A DNA stretch of 32,191 nucleotides from Jaenimonas drosophilae. Taxonomy: Eukaryota > Euglenozoa > Kinetoplastea > Trypanosomatida > Trypanosomatidae. The stretch covers positions 1 to 32,191 of the forward strand of contig JASAON010001454.1 in assembly GCA_030849065.1 (NCBI GenBank), given 5' to 3'. Each line of letters opens with the position of its first letter. The first letter of the stretch is position 1. Shown piece after piece: positions 15,265 to 24,738 of the stretch. The notes under the pieces are model-generated. The model worked only from the letters and a program-made list of their open reading frames with translations. It searched no databases and was not told where the DNA came from. The position numbers were made by a program, and so were the translations under genes.

Positions 15265-15822
15265 ATGGCAGCAATGCTCCAACGTCTATCACACGAATCA
15301 CCCCTCTATGTGGACGAAGGCCCGATGATGCCGATACGTCTTCACACACAGAAAAGCGTGACGTCTGCATCAACGACCCCATCGAACCGCTCATCCTGCG
15401 TCGCTGCAGGTGAACACAACAGCGCCACCTCATCTGGTTTGATGCCCTTGGGCCCTACCCTCGCCTGCTCCAACGTTGTTGGGGATGCCTCCGGCTTCCC
15501 CAGTGCCTACACCTCTGTTTCAACCTACCAATATGGAGATGAGGACGGTGAGGTGGACACGGTGCTGGGAGTGGCAATACGTCGTGGTGGGATGCCAGCA
15601 TGGAGGCACATTGAGCACAATGACTGCGGCTCCCTAGCGCGGCGGCTGAATCGCGTCTCTGTCTCAACGGAGGTTATTCAGGTGGCGGGAACAACCACGA
15701 TTTGCGTTGCGGATGAACAGTTTGTGCCAATGGCCCTCTCCAACGACTGCCCTCGTGTGGCATCGGTGATTACACTCGCCAAGTTGAACGAAGAGGGGGA
15801 GGAGACTGAGTTTCCTCTTTGA
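15265..15822 (+). CDS. Hypothetical protein, 185 residues, unrecognised
   Basis: A soluble, Ser/Thr-rich protein with no membrane segment or signal. Residues 1-90 look disordered (runs such as SVTSASTTPSNRSS). The C-terminal half is more ordered, with alternating hydrophobic residues suggesting beta strands (VDTVLGVAIRRGGMPAWRHI; then VSVSTEVIQVAGTTTICVAD; then VASVITLAKL). I recognise no family. It begins with an ATG after a plausible splice acceptor and its composition is like the neighbouring coding sequences, so it is probably real. It is the last clear gene before the 3-kb gene-poor spacer. Confidence 0.65.
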   Translation: MAAMLQRLSHESPLYVDEGPMMPIRLHTQKSVTSASTTPSNRSSCVAAGEHNSATSSGLMPLGPTLACSNVVGDASGFPSAYTSVSTYQYGDEDGEVDTVLGVAIRRGGMPAWRHIEHNDCGSLARRLNRVSVSTEVIQVAGTTTICVADEQFVPMALSNDCPRVASVITLAKLNEEGEETEFPL

Positions 15823-15895
15823 AGGCCCGAGATATGGGCAGGTTGGCATCTGGGATGGCGTAGTATATATCTCTGGGGGCTTGTTTTCGTGATAT

Positions 15896-15915
15896 GTGGG
15901 CGCGAATATGCCCAC
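15896..15915. other. Short stem-loop after the 185-residue gene
   Basis: GTGGGC (15896-15901) pairs with GCCCAC (15910-15915) around an 8-nt loop, about 75 bases after the stop codon. It is short and could be chance. Confidence 0.25.
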
Positions 15916-16107
15916 GTTGTGCATCTACGTGTACCTGAGACTGTGTATGTATGCGCGTCACGCAGCATCAGGTACTTTGGTTTTCGCTCTGAGTTTCTTG
16001 TGTTTTTGTTTCGTGTCATTTCCCTTTGATTTTTTTCTCGCCCAATCATATTGGGTGATTCTCTTTTTTTTTTTTTCCTCTTTTGGCGAACGTCGTGTTC
16101 ACCTGTT

Positions 16108-16158
16108 GCCTCCCTCAACGATGTTCTGTTTACCCGACGACAGAACATCGAGGGAGGC
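16108..16158. other. Strong 18-bp stem-loop with a 3-nt bulge
   Basis: The left arm (16108-16128) and right arm (16141-16158) are complementary over 18 bp (GCCTCCCTC plus GATGTTCTG, against CAGAACATCGAGGGAGGC). The only interruption is three extra bases AAC at 16117-16119 in the left arm. The loop is 12 nt (16129-16140). It lies between T runs of 13 and 11 bases. This is far beyond chance for the window size. Confidence 0.75.
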
Positions 16159-16365
16159 TTCATTGAATCACACCTTCCCGGACTACCGATGGATGATGTG
16201 TGCTTTTTGCTTCTTTTTTCTCTCGTATTGTTTTTTTTTTTGCTGTGCGCAGATCATTCACAACAAGTGCACCGTGGGACAGATACATCAATTTGTGTGT
16301 CGGCCTTCGTGCACAGTATTCAGTGGATTGTCGTTGCCTTGGCTTTCAATGACTCCCCAAGATGC

Positions 16366-16390
16366 GTTTTTTGTTGTTTGTTTCTCGGAG
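16366..16390 (+). promoter_or_regulatory. Possible trans-splice acceptor before a 76-residue ORF
   Basis: A T-rich tract (16366-16386) is followed by AG at 16389-16390, about 53 nt before the ATG at 16444. Confidence 0.4.
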
Positions 16391-16443
16391 TAGAAGCGCT
16401 TGTGGTTGACGAGGGCGTATTACATTCGCTTGCTACACACACC

Positions 16444-16674
16444 ATGGTTACTCAACGTGGCTGCAGGGCTCCACGTGTGATGGGGATCATGTTGACTGAT
16501 TTGGACGGACATGGGCGGACAGTGACTTCAATAACCCGCCTTACGTGTGAGCTCAACCAATGGCTCCGTAGCAACACCCTCAAGCCACGTATGAAGTCGA
16601 CAATGCCGACAACGACTGCGCTTCCCCTCGTTCTGTTACGGAGAGGCGAGCTTCCCGAGAACAATGCCGTGTGA
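16444..16674 (+). CDS. Possible small protein in the spacer, 76 residues
   Basis: An ATG-initiated frame whose base composition is more like the neighbouring genes than the T-rich spacer around it. It follows a plausible splice acceptor, and a T12 run begins 8 bases after its stop. The product is basic, Thr/Arg-rich and soluble (for example MLTDLDGHGRTVTSITRL, then CELNQWLRSNTL). No family was recognised. The antisense strand is also open over most of it (16452-16664), which weakens the case. It could be a real small gene, a fragment of a decayed gene, or chance. Confidence 0.35.
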   Translation: MVTQRGCRAPRVMGIMLTDLDGHGRTVTSITRLTCELNQWLRSNTLKPRMKSTMPTTTALPLVLLRRGELPENNAV

Positions 16675-18800
16675 GGGCATCTTTTTTTTTTTTGTTGTTG
16701 TTGTGTGACTGTGTTGCATGCGCTGCATTCAAAAATATCCCCAACACTGTGGGCCTCTAGTCGCGCTGCTTCACGGGTAGTGCTTTATTGCTTCACCCAC
16801 CAATTTACCGCGGTGAATTGCGTGGCCCTTGATTTCTGTTTGTTCGTGTTGGCGTTCTTTTTTTTTTCTCTGCAGGGAGGTGGGGGTCAATGGTGATCCT
16901 CCTTCCCTCGTCCTCACCTCCGCATCTGGGTGTTTTTACACGTGAGTTGCCCGCGAAGATTCCGCAGTGTCTCTCTCTCCACCTTCACTTTTGCGTTGAT
17001 ACCCCCACCCCCACACACTCACGCGTACGTGACGGCAGCATGACGGAGTCTCTACTCCTGAAACGTGTCGTGAGTGGTGTGAGTGATGGCAAGTGTATTC
17101 TGTGCGTCTGCGAGTAAGAGATTGCTGGTTCAGTTTTTTTTCTTCATCCACTCCTCCACTTCGGAGACTTCATCTCCATTCCACGATCTGCTGCTGGTCC
17201 AGCATTAATTGCGACGAAACATGAAGTTTGAGCAGAAGAAACGAAAAATTACGTCTGCCGAAGAAGGTGAAGACGTGGATTGGTGCGCGTGATTGATTGG
17301 AGCTATTTCTTTCCTTGGTTACCTCCTTCTCCTTTCTTTCTTCCGGGCGGATGGGCCCTTCTTGGCCAGAGCGCCGCCATACTACGCCCTGTTTCTTGTT
17401 TATGATGGGGAAAAATATCTGTGTGGCTGCAGGATTATATTTGCGTAGCCAAATGGATGAACGTGAGGTGTTTTTTTTTCTGCGTTTTGTTTCGTGGAAG
17501 GTGGAGGCAGTGAGGGGCCCAGATGGCTGAATGCGGGCAGATGCTGCAGGAGCGGTGTCCTTATGGTACGGGACCGTTGCCTGCTCATTCACCTATCCTT
17601 TTATTTATTTCTGAACCACCATTTCTTGCGTTGTGTTTCCATTTCTTCCTCCCACAACCCCCCTACCTACCCTCTATCCATTTCGCCTGTCCTTGACTTC
17701 ATCTGCGAGTGGGTTTTCAACGAGGCACCATGGTTCTTTCATTCGCATGGGAGGCTGCAGCAGCAATGAAGGCATCCATGGTTGCAGCAGGCTCCTGCTT
17801 ACCTCGTCCCATTGATTCATGGGTTGACTACGTACGCTTCATATATTCTGTCTTGCAAATGTCCTGATTTACATCTTTTTTGTTGTTGCTCGATGTTGCT
17901 CTTCTTCCACCCATGTCGCTTCCCACGTCGTTTTGGTTTGCGGAAGTGAATGATGCAGCGACCATGTCCATGATTTTGCTGAGGCACACGCTCCAACTCA
18001 GTCTCCCTCTTTCTCTCTCACACACATGTACCCTTACGCACTGCAGTGTTGTTTCAGCTCATCTTCTGAAGTCATCATGCGGCATGTCCATCTTCTCATC
18101 ATTTTGAGTTTTGGAGAGGCTGTCTGACAATGATGATGAGCGAAGTGGCAGATCAGTGAGCTGCTTTGTTGGGGGTACTTGAGACTGATGAGCTCATATA
18201 GATAACCATAATGGCTCCTCCCCAGTTCATTGCTATATCTTCAGAGAACGCTCCTTTTTTTTTTTCAGTCTTCCCCCCTAAAGACGCTGCTCGAGCTGCT
18301 CTGTGGTTGCCCCACAAGCGTCGACGCTCCAGCAAATGTAGAGGAAGCCTCCATCCCTCTCTACGCCATACCGTTGCTTTGTTTTGTGTTATTTTGGTCA
18401 GCTGCGAGCTGCATCGGCAATACTTCGAGGCTCCATCTTTTTTTTAGCCCCTCCAATTACTCTTTATGTGCAGCTACAGAACAGAGCATTAGTGGAGAGA
18501 GGATGAATCACGTATGCATACATGGAGCCTATTATGATTGACGGTGACGCTGTGCAGTTGCTCATGCCGACTCTCAGTATTCAACCAAAAAAAATATAAA
18601 GATAAACAAACAACGTCCACTTTGCATACATCAGTCACGGAGGATGAGGAGACAATTCACCACGCAGGCGGCTCTCTCAGCACGTATCTCAGTCTTTCGA
18701 GTTACCGCCTTTTTTTTTTTTTGCCAAATTTCAGTTATGGTGAATACCGTTGAGGTGACGTCAACCAACTGATCTGTCGCCCACATCTCCACGTACTTGG

Positions 18801-18846
18801 CTTATTTCTTCTCCGTCTCTGTCTAAAACGCGCCAACAATTTGTAG
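18801..18846 (+). promoter_or_regulatory. Predicted trans-splice acceptor of XPG
   Basis: A C/T tract (18801-18824) is followed by the first AG at 18845-18846, about 76 nt before the ATG at 18923. Confidence 0.6.
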
Positions 18847-18922
18847 CACATACACTTGACAATAACACCAAACACACATACCCTGAAGTTTTACTTTCAT
18901 TCATGCATCTGTGCTCGTTTCC

Positions 18923-21181
18923 ATGGGTGTTCATGGTCTCTGGAAGTTGCTAGAGGCCTTCGGGGAAATCACCACACCGGAAGCGTGGCGTGGCAAGCGG
19001 GTGGCCGTGGATGCGAGCATTTGGCTGGCCCAGTTCCGAGCCCGTGCGCCAGCGGCCGGTGACTCACTGGAACAGCAGGTGCTGGAGGGATTTCTCATGC
19101 GCATCCTGAAGCTCCTCTTTTATGGCATTCATCCAATATTTGTCTTTGATGGCCCTGCTTCATCCTCCAAATCTGCGGAAAAGCGACGGCGCGCGATGCA
19201 CCAGGAGGCTTACCACCGCTCCATCCTCCATCGCCGTGCAAAGCAGCTTCTGGCAGCTCAGATGATGTCCGGGGCGGTGACTGCGACAGAGCTTCATTCT
19301 GCGACAGAACATGTGGCTGCTCAGTCAGCCAAGATGGAGGACCACCACAGCTCACAGGAGAAGGATGAAGAGCAGAAGCCTCTTCCTCCTCCTCCTCCTG
19401 CTCCACCCAAGCCTGTGACGAGTGTGCCCGCCACTCGGCGTAAGCGTCGCACGGAGCGGAGATTGCCAGCAGGAGGAAAAGGCGTCGAGGAAACGTCGCA
19501 CCGCCTCACGGACGCTTTCTTGGGGGAGGTGGAAACCTTCATTCGTGAGAAACAACGTGGAGAAGCCTGCCTCCGTGGGAACCTCCTTCATCACAGTTCT
19601 ACCTCTCTCTTCATGGGCCCACGGCTGGAGGTGGACCAGGAGCACGAGAGGCTCGAGACCGTGAAGAACGACCCTGTCCCGGAGGTGTGGGTGGAGGAAG
19701 AGAGCAGCTCGAGCATCATCTGCAGTCTCAGCATGAGCTCCGTCGTGGATGATGACGGTTCCAGCGACGAAAGTGACGTGATTTCTGTTCTGAATGTTGA
19801 TGAGAGCAATTCACCCATCAACAGCGATGAGGAGGATGAGTTGGATTGGGAAGTACCTGATGATGCGGAGATGCCAGAGTCATGGCTTGCCATTCTTAAT
19901 CGTCGCAGCGCCACGCCGTGTGGGCGTGCTTCATCTAGTGGAGACGATGGCGCGAGCCCGTCGAGTGATGAGGAGGAAGAGGAGGAAGAGTCCGTGACTG
20001 GCATGGATGCATTACTGTGGAACCCCTGCACCCAACAGGCAGCTCTTGTTTGCCAATCAGAGGAGATGCGTGATTGTGCTCCGCAGGTGGAGGATGACGA
20101 CTTTACTCCCGTGAAATCCTTTGTGCGTCCGAGCACCTCATCCATGGATGAAGAGGGCAACTCCCTTGCGCCAAATCCATCTTCGGGTCCAGCGGTGATG
20201 CGTTCACTGGATTTCAGCGACGGTCGTGTCTCTGCAGGGCATGTGCGTCGTCAGATGACTGTACCGTACGAGTTGATCGGTATTGTGGACCTCCTTGACT
20301 GCCTTGGCATTGGTTTTGTCTTGAGTCCCACGGAGGCGGATGCTCAGTGTGCCTTCCTCTCCCAGTGTGGGCTGGTGGATGCGGTCTTCACGGAGGATAG
20401 TGATGTTGTGGTGCACGGGGCAACTGTGGTGCTTCGTGGGTTCTTTTCAACCAACAAGGAGGTTGTGGCCTTCAACCAACGTCATCTCCAGCGTAGCGGA
20501 CTGACCAAGGAGGTGCTCGTGTCTCTGGCGGTGTACTTGGGAAACGACTACGCCGAAGGGGTGGCTGGGATGGGCATCGCCTCCGCCCTTCGCGCCATTT
20601 CCACCTCATGGCTGCCAGCAGAGGTCTGTGAGAGGGTGCCGGAGAAGCATGTATATGCCATGATTTCCAGGTGGCATCGCATGACTGGGGAGCCTATCCC
20701 AGCTTCCTGGTGTGATGGGGATGAGCACCTCAGCATGCTTCAGTTTTGGCTCCTCCTGCGGCATCATGACGAGTGGAAGACCCTCTCATGCCCGCCAGGT
20801 GTCTTTCCCGCTTCTGCCGTCATCCGCGCCTTCTTCCTCCCTGTGGTGGACCGCGACACAACTCCCTTTCCCCCACTTCGTCCAGATTGGCAGAGACTGA
20901 AGGCGTTCGCATCGGCGAGAGGCATTCTCGCCTCTACGTGGGTCCGCCAGCGTTTTGACCTGGCGCGAGCGGAATGTGAACGACGTGCTGCTGCGTCTGA
21001 GAGCTCGGGTGGGGCCCGTCAAGTTACCATCATGGAGGCACTTGCGCAGCGGGCACAGCCAATGGATGGTGGGGGTGGTGCGCCACAACGAATGCTGAAG
21101 AATTTGTCCATATCCTATGCCTTAGCGCTAAGCTTGCTGCGAGATGTACAAGCAACTTCAGTGCAGGGGCAATCTCGGTGA
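18923..21181 (+). CDS. XPG: XPG/Rad2-type structure-specific nuclease
   Basis: The 3' incision endonuclease of nucleotide excision repair, acting in the nucleus. The start MGVHGLWKLLEAFG matches the XPG N-terminus, and Gly2 directly after the initiator Met is expected in the FEN/XPG superfamily. An in-frame GTG at 18911 is not used. N-domain metal ligands are visible in VAVDASIWLAQF and IFVFDGPAS. The I-domain begins near residue 445 with SPTEADAQCAFL, TEDSDVVVHG and LGNDYAEGVAGMG, supplying the other acidic ligands and the helix-two-turn-helix. Between them is a roughly 340-residue spacer, acidic and Ser-rich (a run of seven Glu after SSDE), as in XPG but not FEN1. At 752 residues it is shorter than human XPG (1186). 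The C-terminus has a basic/hydrophobic tail; no clear PCNA-binding box is visible. Confidence 0.92.
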   Translation: MGVHGLWKLLEAFGEITTPEAWRGKRVAVDASIWLAQFRARAPAAGDSLEQQVLEGFLMRILKLLFYGIHPIFVFDGPASSSKSAEKRRRAMHQEAYHRSILHRRAKQLLAAQMMSGAVTATELHSATEHVAAQSAKMEDHHSSQEKDEEQKPLPPPPPAPPKPVTSVPATRRKRRTERRLPAGGKGVEETSHRLTDAFLGEVETFIREKQRGEACLRGNLLHHSSTSLFMGPRLEVDQEHERLETVKNDPVPEVWVEEESSSSIICSLSMSSVVDDDGSSDESDVISVLNVDESNSPINSDEEDELDWEVPDDAEMPESWLAILNRRSATPCGRASSSGDDGASPSSDEEEEEEESVTGMDALLWNPCTQQAALVCQSEEMRDCAPQVEDDDFTPVKSFVRPSTSSMDEEGNSLAPNPSSGPAVMRSLDFSDGRVSAGHVRRQMTVPYELIGIVDLLDCLGIGFVLSPTEADAQCAFLSQCGLVDAVFTEDSDVVVHGATVVLRGFFSTNKEVVAFNQRHLQRSGLTKEVLVSLAVYLGNDYAEGVAGMGIASALRAISTSWLPAEVCERVPEKHVYAMISRWHRMTGEPIPASWCDGDEHLSMLQFWLLLRHHDEWKTLSCPPGVFPASAVIRAFFLPVVDRDTTPFPPLRPDWQRLKAFASARGILASTWVRQRFDLARAECERRAAASESSGGARQVTIMEALAQRAQPMDGGGGAPQRMLKNLSISYALALSLLRDVQATSVQGQSR

Positions 21182-21558
21182 ATGTGAATGTGAGTGTGTT
21201 GCTTCCAACCTTCTCATGGACATATATCTTCCTTTCGTCATGTTACTTATGTATTCCTTCATAACACTGGTGCCAAGATTCACTTCTCTTTGTGCTTGAT
21301 CTCTATACTTGCCGATAAAAAAAGCTCCAAAGCGATCTTACACTCGAATCACAACGTCACACACGCGACTACATGTGTTTTCCTTAACAAGCACAACAGT
21401 TTCTGGAAGCATCGTTGTTGCGCGCTGCGTAAAACAGTCTGCCTCTATTTTCTCCATCAATTCACCCTTACCTCGCTCGTAGGGTGACGCGTTCGGCACA
21501 TCAAGCAGTGATACGTGGGCCTAAGTAGTTGAGGAGTGTGGTGCTAACCGCTGCAGGT
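21182..21558. other. Intergenic: XPG 3' UTR and spacer
   Basis: About 380 bases without a supported gene. The sequence is A/T-rich compared with the genes. No RNA gene was recognised. Confidence 0.5.
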
Positions 21559-21588
21559 GTTGCTGTTGTTGTTGCTGCCATATATCAG
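21559..21588 (+). promoter_or_regulatory. Predicted trans-splice acceptor of the first MATE gene
   Basis: A TTG-repeat-like T/G-rich tract (TGTTGCTGTTGTTGTTGCTG, 21558-21577) leads to AG at 21587-21588, about 70 nt before the ATG at 21659. The tract is less pure than elsewhere. Confidence 0.4.
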
Positions 21589-21658
21589 ATTCTCTACCAT
21601 TGAAGTATTCTGCATAGGCAAGTTCTAACTCTGTGCGGCTGAACCTTCGCCACGAACC

Positions 21659-23617
21659 ATGTCAGTCGTGGCCGACGGCGCGAACCGTCAGCGGGCAGAT
21701 GAGCAGCATGTTCCTTCCTTGACTGGCTCCTTCGGCAGCGTGCAGCCTGCACGCGCTGCAAGCATGACTGAAGATGCCTCAAACGCGAAAATTTTAAAAG
21801 AGATTGTTCTAATGAGCTGCCCTCTTGGGCTTGCTGCAGTCGCTCAATACTCTATTGGTGCTGTGCTGACCGCAATGGTTGGCAATATGGTGGGCGTGGA
21901 GGAGCTCGGCGCAGCATCACTGGCCTTTGGACTGATCAATGCGACAGCCTTCAGCTTTGCTGCAGGCTTTTGTGGCGCGCTGGAGACGATGTTGTCACAG
22001 TCTTACGGTCGAAACCCGAAGAGCAAGATATACGGCGTCTACGCACAGCGCATGACGTTGATGCTTCTTCTCATTGCCTTCGGTTTAGGCCCCATTCTGG
22101 CCTTTTCAGACGTCATGCTTGAGTGGATTGGGCAGAATCCAGTTGTGGCGCGCCTGACGGGTGAGTTCTGCCGTGCATGCCTCTTTGGAGTATTCCCCGC
22201 GATGATTCTAGAGCTGCTGCGGCGATACTTCGCTTGCCAGCACCTCAACTATCCACTCTCCATCAACCTCGTCGCTGGCGCAGCGCTCTTCCCTTTTGTC
22301 CTGTGGTGCCTCATCTCCATCTTCGGCTTCCTGGGTGCGTCACTTAGCTGGGTTGTGCTGATGCTGGCCATGCCAGGGAGTCTGCTGGTGTACCTCATTT
22401 ACTCGGGAAAGTTAAAGAAGACGTGGGGTGGTTGGAATGAACAGGCACTCCACGATTGGACGCCCATGCTGAAGCTGGCCTTCCCATCCATGGCGATGAT
22501 GCTCAGTGAGTGGGTGTCTCTGGAGATAAACTGTGTCACTGCAGGTTATGCTTCACCAACGGAACTGGCTGCCTTTAGTATTGTGTATCAAACCTCGGGA
22601 ATGCTGTGGGGTTTGGCCTCTGGTGTTTTCATCACATCGGCTGTTCTTGTGGGGAATGCCCTTGGCCAAGGCCGTAATGCACTGGCACGACGCTGTGCGT
22701 TTCTTTCTCTTGGCGTAACGCTTGTGGTGGCATTGATGAACGTGACCTTTACCGTTGTCTTCCGCCGTCAAATCGCCCGCGTGTTCTCAAACGACGAGGA
22801 TGTCATTGCGGAATTCCCAAAGCTAATTCGTTTCTTTGCCGTGTACCACATTTTTGATGCCATTCAAAGCTGCATGATGGGTATTCTGCGTGGATGTGGT
22901 CTACAAACTATTGGAGCGGTGTGCATTGCCCTGGTCTACTCCGTTGTGGGTGTACCCCTCGGCATCACCCTCTTCTTCAAGACCTCTATGGGTGTATCAG
23001 CGCTGTGGCTGGGTCCGGCAGTCGGCGTGACGTGTGTTGGCTTTCCGATGTACTGCTATCTCTTCTTCTGGTACATCCCATGGGATACTCTGTGCAGCAA
23101 GGAGGACCCGCACCACCAGGTGGCGACTGGCGTTACAGTGATGAACCACCCTGAAGACGGCGTGACGGTGACGAGCGTCGTGGAAGACAGAGAGAGCGTC
23201 TGCACATCCGATTCTGAAACTCGATGGAGCTTCTCCAACAATCCGCTCTCCGTAGAGCCACCTCATCATGTACCACAGGGGAGTTATCTACACGAGTGGC
23301 TGCGAGAAACTGCATGTTTCCAGATTCCTCAACGCACGCTTCTTCTGACGTCAACGCACTACTCGACGGCAGTATCATCCAATGCACCACATTCGTACGG
23401 TCACTTACACGCGACTTCGGTGCGCTCAGGCCCAACCTCGGGGAGGATATCCCCTCACTCACATCACCAACGCACACACGAGGGGGCTGACAGCGATTCT
23501 ACTCGCTCTCCCAGCCACACGCAGCACTCTCTTCCTGGCGGTGCTCACACGGTGGTTCCTGCCCTTCTCTTTCGTGCCCACAGCGCTCCTGGTGACATGA
23601 ATGACGATGGGAAGTAG
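21659..23617 (+). CDS. MATE-family multidrug/toxin exporter (first copy)
   Basis: A 652-residue membrane protein of the multidrug and toxic compound extrusion family, which exports organic cations or other small molecules using H+ or Na+. The membrane domain spans about residues 40-480 with twelve likely helices in two related halves. MATE signatures include AAVAQYSIGAVLTAMVG, LGAASLAFGLINAT, the segment CGALETMLSQSYGR, and in the second half AAFSIVYQTSGMLWG and GNALGQGR, plus ILRGCGLQTIGA. The N-terminal ~40 residues are polar. An unusual ~165-residue polar C-terminal tail is rich in Ser, Thr, His and Pro (for example SEXT-like SDSETRWSFSN) and may be regulatory. A divergent paralogue lies 5 kb downstream. 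Plasma or organelle membrane location cannot be told. Confidence 0.9.
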   Translation: MSVVADGANRQRADEQHVPSLTGSFGSVQPARAASMTEDASNAKILKEIVLMSCPLGLAAVAQYSIGAVLTAMVGNMVGVEELGAASLAFGLINATAFSFAAGFCGALETMLSQSYGRNPKSKIYGVYAQRMTLMLLLIAFGLGPILAFSDVMLEWIGQNPVVARLTGEFCRACLFGVFPAMILELLRRYFACQHLNYPLSINLVAGAALFPFVLWCLISIFGFLGASLSWVVLMLAMPGSLLVYLIYSGKLKKTWGGWNEQALHDWTPMLKLAFPSMAMMLSEWVSLEINCVTAGYASPTELAAFSIVYQTSGMLWGLASGVFITSAVLVGNALGQGRNALARRCAFLSLGVTLVVALMNVTFTVVFRRQIARVFSNDEDVIAEFPKLIRFFAVYHIFDAIQSCMMGILRGCGLQTIGAVCIALVYSVVGVPLGITLFFKTSMGVSALWLGPAVGVTCVGFPMYCYLFFWYIPWDTLCSKEDPHHQVATGVTVMNHPEDGVTVTSVVEDRESVCTSDSETRWSFSNNPLSVEPPHHVPQGSYLHEWLRETACFQIPQRTLLLTSTHYSTAVSSNAPHSYGHLHATSVRSGPTSGRISPHSHHQRTHEGADSDSTRSPSHTQHSLPGGAHTVVPALLFRAHSAPGDMNDDGK

Positions 23618-24544
23618 CCTTCACGCGCTTGAGAGAGAAAGTAATGGTATAGTAGATGAATGGGGTAGCTGGAGAAGCTCCATATGGTAGAGGCATCGTC
23701 GTGCACACAGGGCTGCAACGCTTTTTATTTTGACAGAGTGACACGATTTTCATTGCCGCCAGTCTCTCAATTCGCTCTCATACACCCCTCCACCGTAGAA
23801 ACTGGCGTCTACTCACTCTCCCCGATTTCCGCCGTGCATTAAACCCTGCCGTTGTTGCGCTTTGAATACACAATCTCCTCCTCCGTCTACACCGTTTCAC
23901 CCTGCAATGCCCCTGCATCTCTCCGACTTTTTGAACACTGTGTGTGTGATCCGTGACGTCATCTCTCTCTTTTTGTTCTTTTTCACTCCTCTTCCTTTTT
24001 TGTTGTTGAAATCCTTGGTGCTGACCAAGTGTGTGTTGTATACATCGTGGGAAACATCCTCTTTCTAATGCAGTCCCCTGTGCATATGTCAGTGCTGGTT
24101 GTTGCTTCACAAGGTCCTTGGAATGGTAATACGTGCTGCGCGACGATACTTCCCTTCCTCACTCCTTCACTTCTTTCTCTCTTCACTAATCAAGTTAGAC
24201 ACACGCTAGGTTATTCAGCTCCACGTGTGCTGAATGTGTTTGCGTACAAAATTACACACTCTCAGTTCACTCCACAGTTGAGAAGAACATTTCCTAGTAG
24301 CTATCGACACATAACTCAGTAAACCAGGAATCAATCAAAGCAAACACCCAACTTCCTTCCCTTGGGCTGCATCTTCGTGCAACACTTCAAAAGTCATTCC
24401 TATCTCGCGTGTGCGTAATTTGAGATCGCCGTTGTCGCATTGAGAACAATAGCCCTGCATCGTTTCATCTTATACACACGCCACACCTTATCGTGGTGAG
24501 CTGACATCTTTCAATCACCGCACTTGTATTGTACCTTTCGTGTT
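23618..24544. other. Intergenic: MATE 3' UTR and spacer
   Basis: More than 900 bases without a supported gene. Several pyrimidine-rich stretches occur (for example 23967-24004), but no convincing frame follows them. A 110-codon minus-strand frame at 23778-24110 is the antisense of these tracts and is Arg/Lys/Gln-rich. No RNA gene was recognised. Confidence 0.5.
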
Positions 24545-24599
24545 GCTTTTTTTTTGTTTGCTCCTCGTGGATTGTTACGGCTTGCCTGGTCTCCTGAAG
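24545..24599 (+). promoter_or_regulatory. Predicted trans-splice acceptor of the FUSC-like gene
   Basis: A T9 run (24547-24555) begins a pyrimidine-rich region; the first AG after it is at 24598-24599, about 140 nt before the ATG at 24739. Confidence 0.5.
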
Positions 24600-24738
24600 A
24601 ACTGGAGTTCTCCCAACCCGTTGGATTCCCACGACGTGAGCTCAGAGGTTTACTTGCCTTCCTCAAATACGTCCAAATCTCTCTGACTTCCATTTACTGT
24701 GGGTGGCCCTGACGCTCATTTGTAAATTATTTGACGCA

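Larger units (their letters stand above)
15823..18800. other. 3-kb gene-poor spacer rich in + strand T homopolymers
   Basis: No confident gene on either strand. The + strand carries nine T runs of 8-13 bases: 16064-16076, 16231-16241, 16682-16693, 16858-16867, 17134-17141, 17471-17479, 18255-18265, 18438-18445 and 18710-18722; A runs of that length are almost absent. Frames crossing the T runs give Phe/Leu/Cys-rich products that are not protein-like. Within the spacer lie two stem-loops and one possible small ORF, listed separately. The strong T-over-A asymmetry fits transcription in the same direction as the genes. Confidence 0.6.

Noticed and set aside
15896..16393. 165-codon + strand frame with long Phe/Cys/Leu stretches
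   Set aside because: The hydrophobic stretches come from T homopolymers and the frame runs straight through the 18-bp stem-loop; not protein-like.
17170..17592. 140-codon minus-strand frame in the T-rich spacer
   Set aside because: It reads the antisense of pyrimidine tracts, giving a Lys/Arg/Glu-rich product with no recognisable domain, and all confident genes are on the + strand.
18128..18190. Possible C/D snoRNA (ATGATGA near 18131 and CTGA near 18185)
   Set aside because: No convincing terminal stem or internal boxes, and the motifs are short enough to occur by chance.
18230..18541. 103-codon + strand frame before XPG
   Set aside because: It crosses T11 and T8 runs and has no recognisable domain; probably UTR.
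23778..24110. 110-codon minus-strand frame between the MATE and FUSC-like genes
   Set aside because: Antisense of pyrimidine tracts; Arg/Lys/Gln-rich product without a recognisable domain.
24703..24738. GTG upstream extension of the FUSC-like gene
   Set aside because: Nuclear kinetoplastid genes start with ATG; the first in-frame ATG is at 24739. The same reasoning removes the GTG at 18911 (XPG) and the TTG at 6849 (zinc-ribbon gene).
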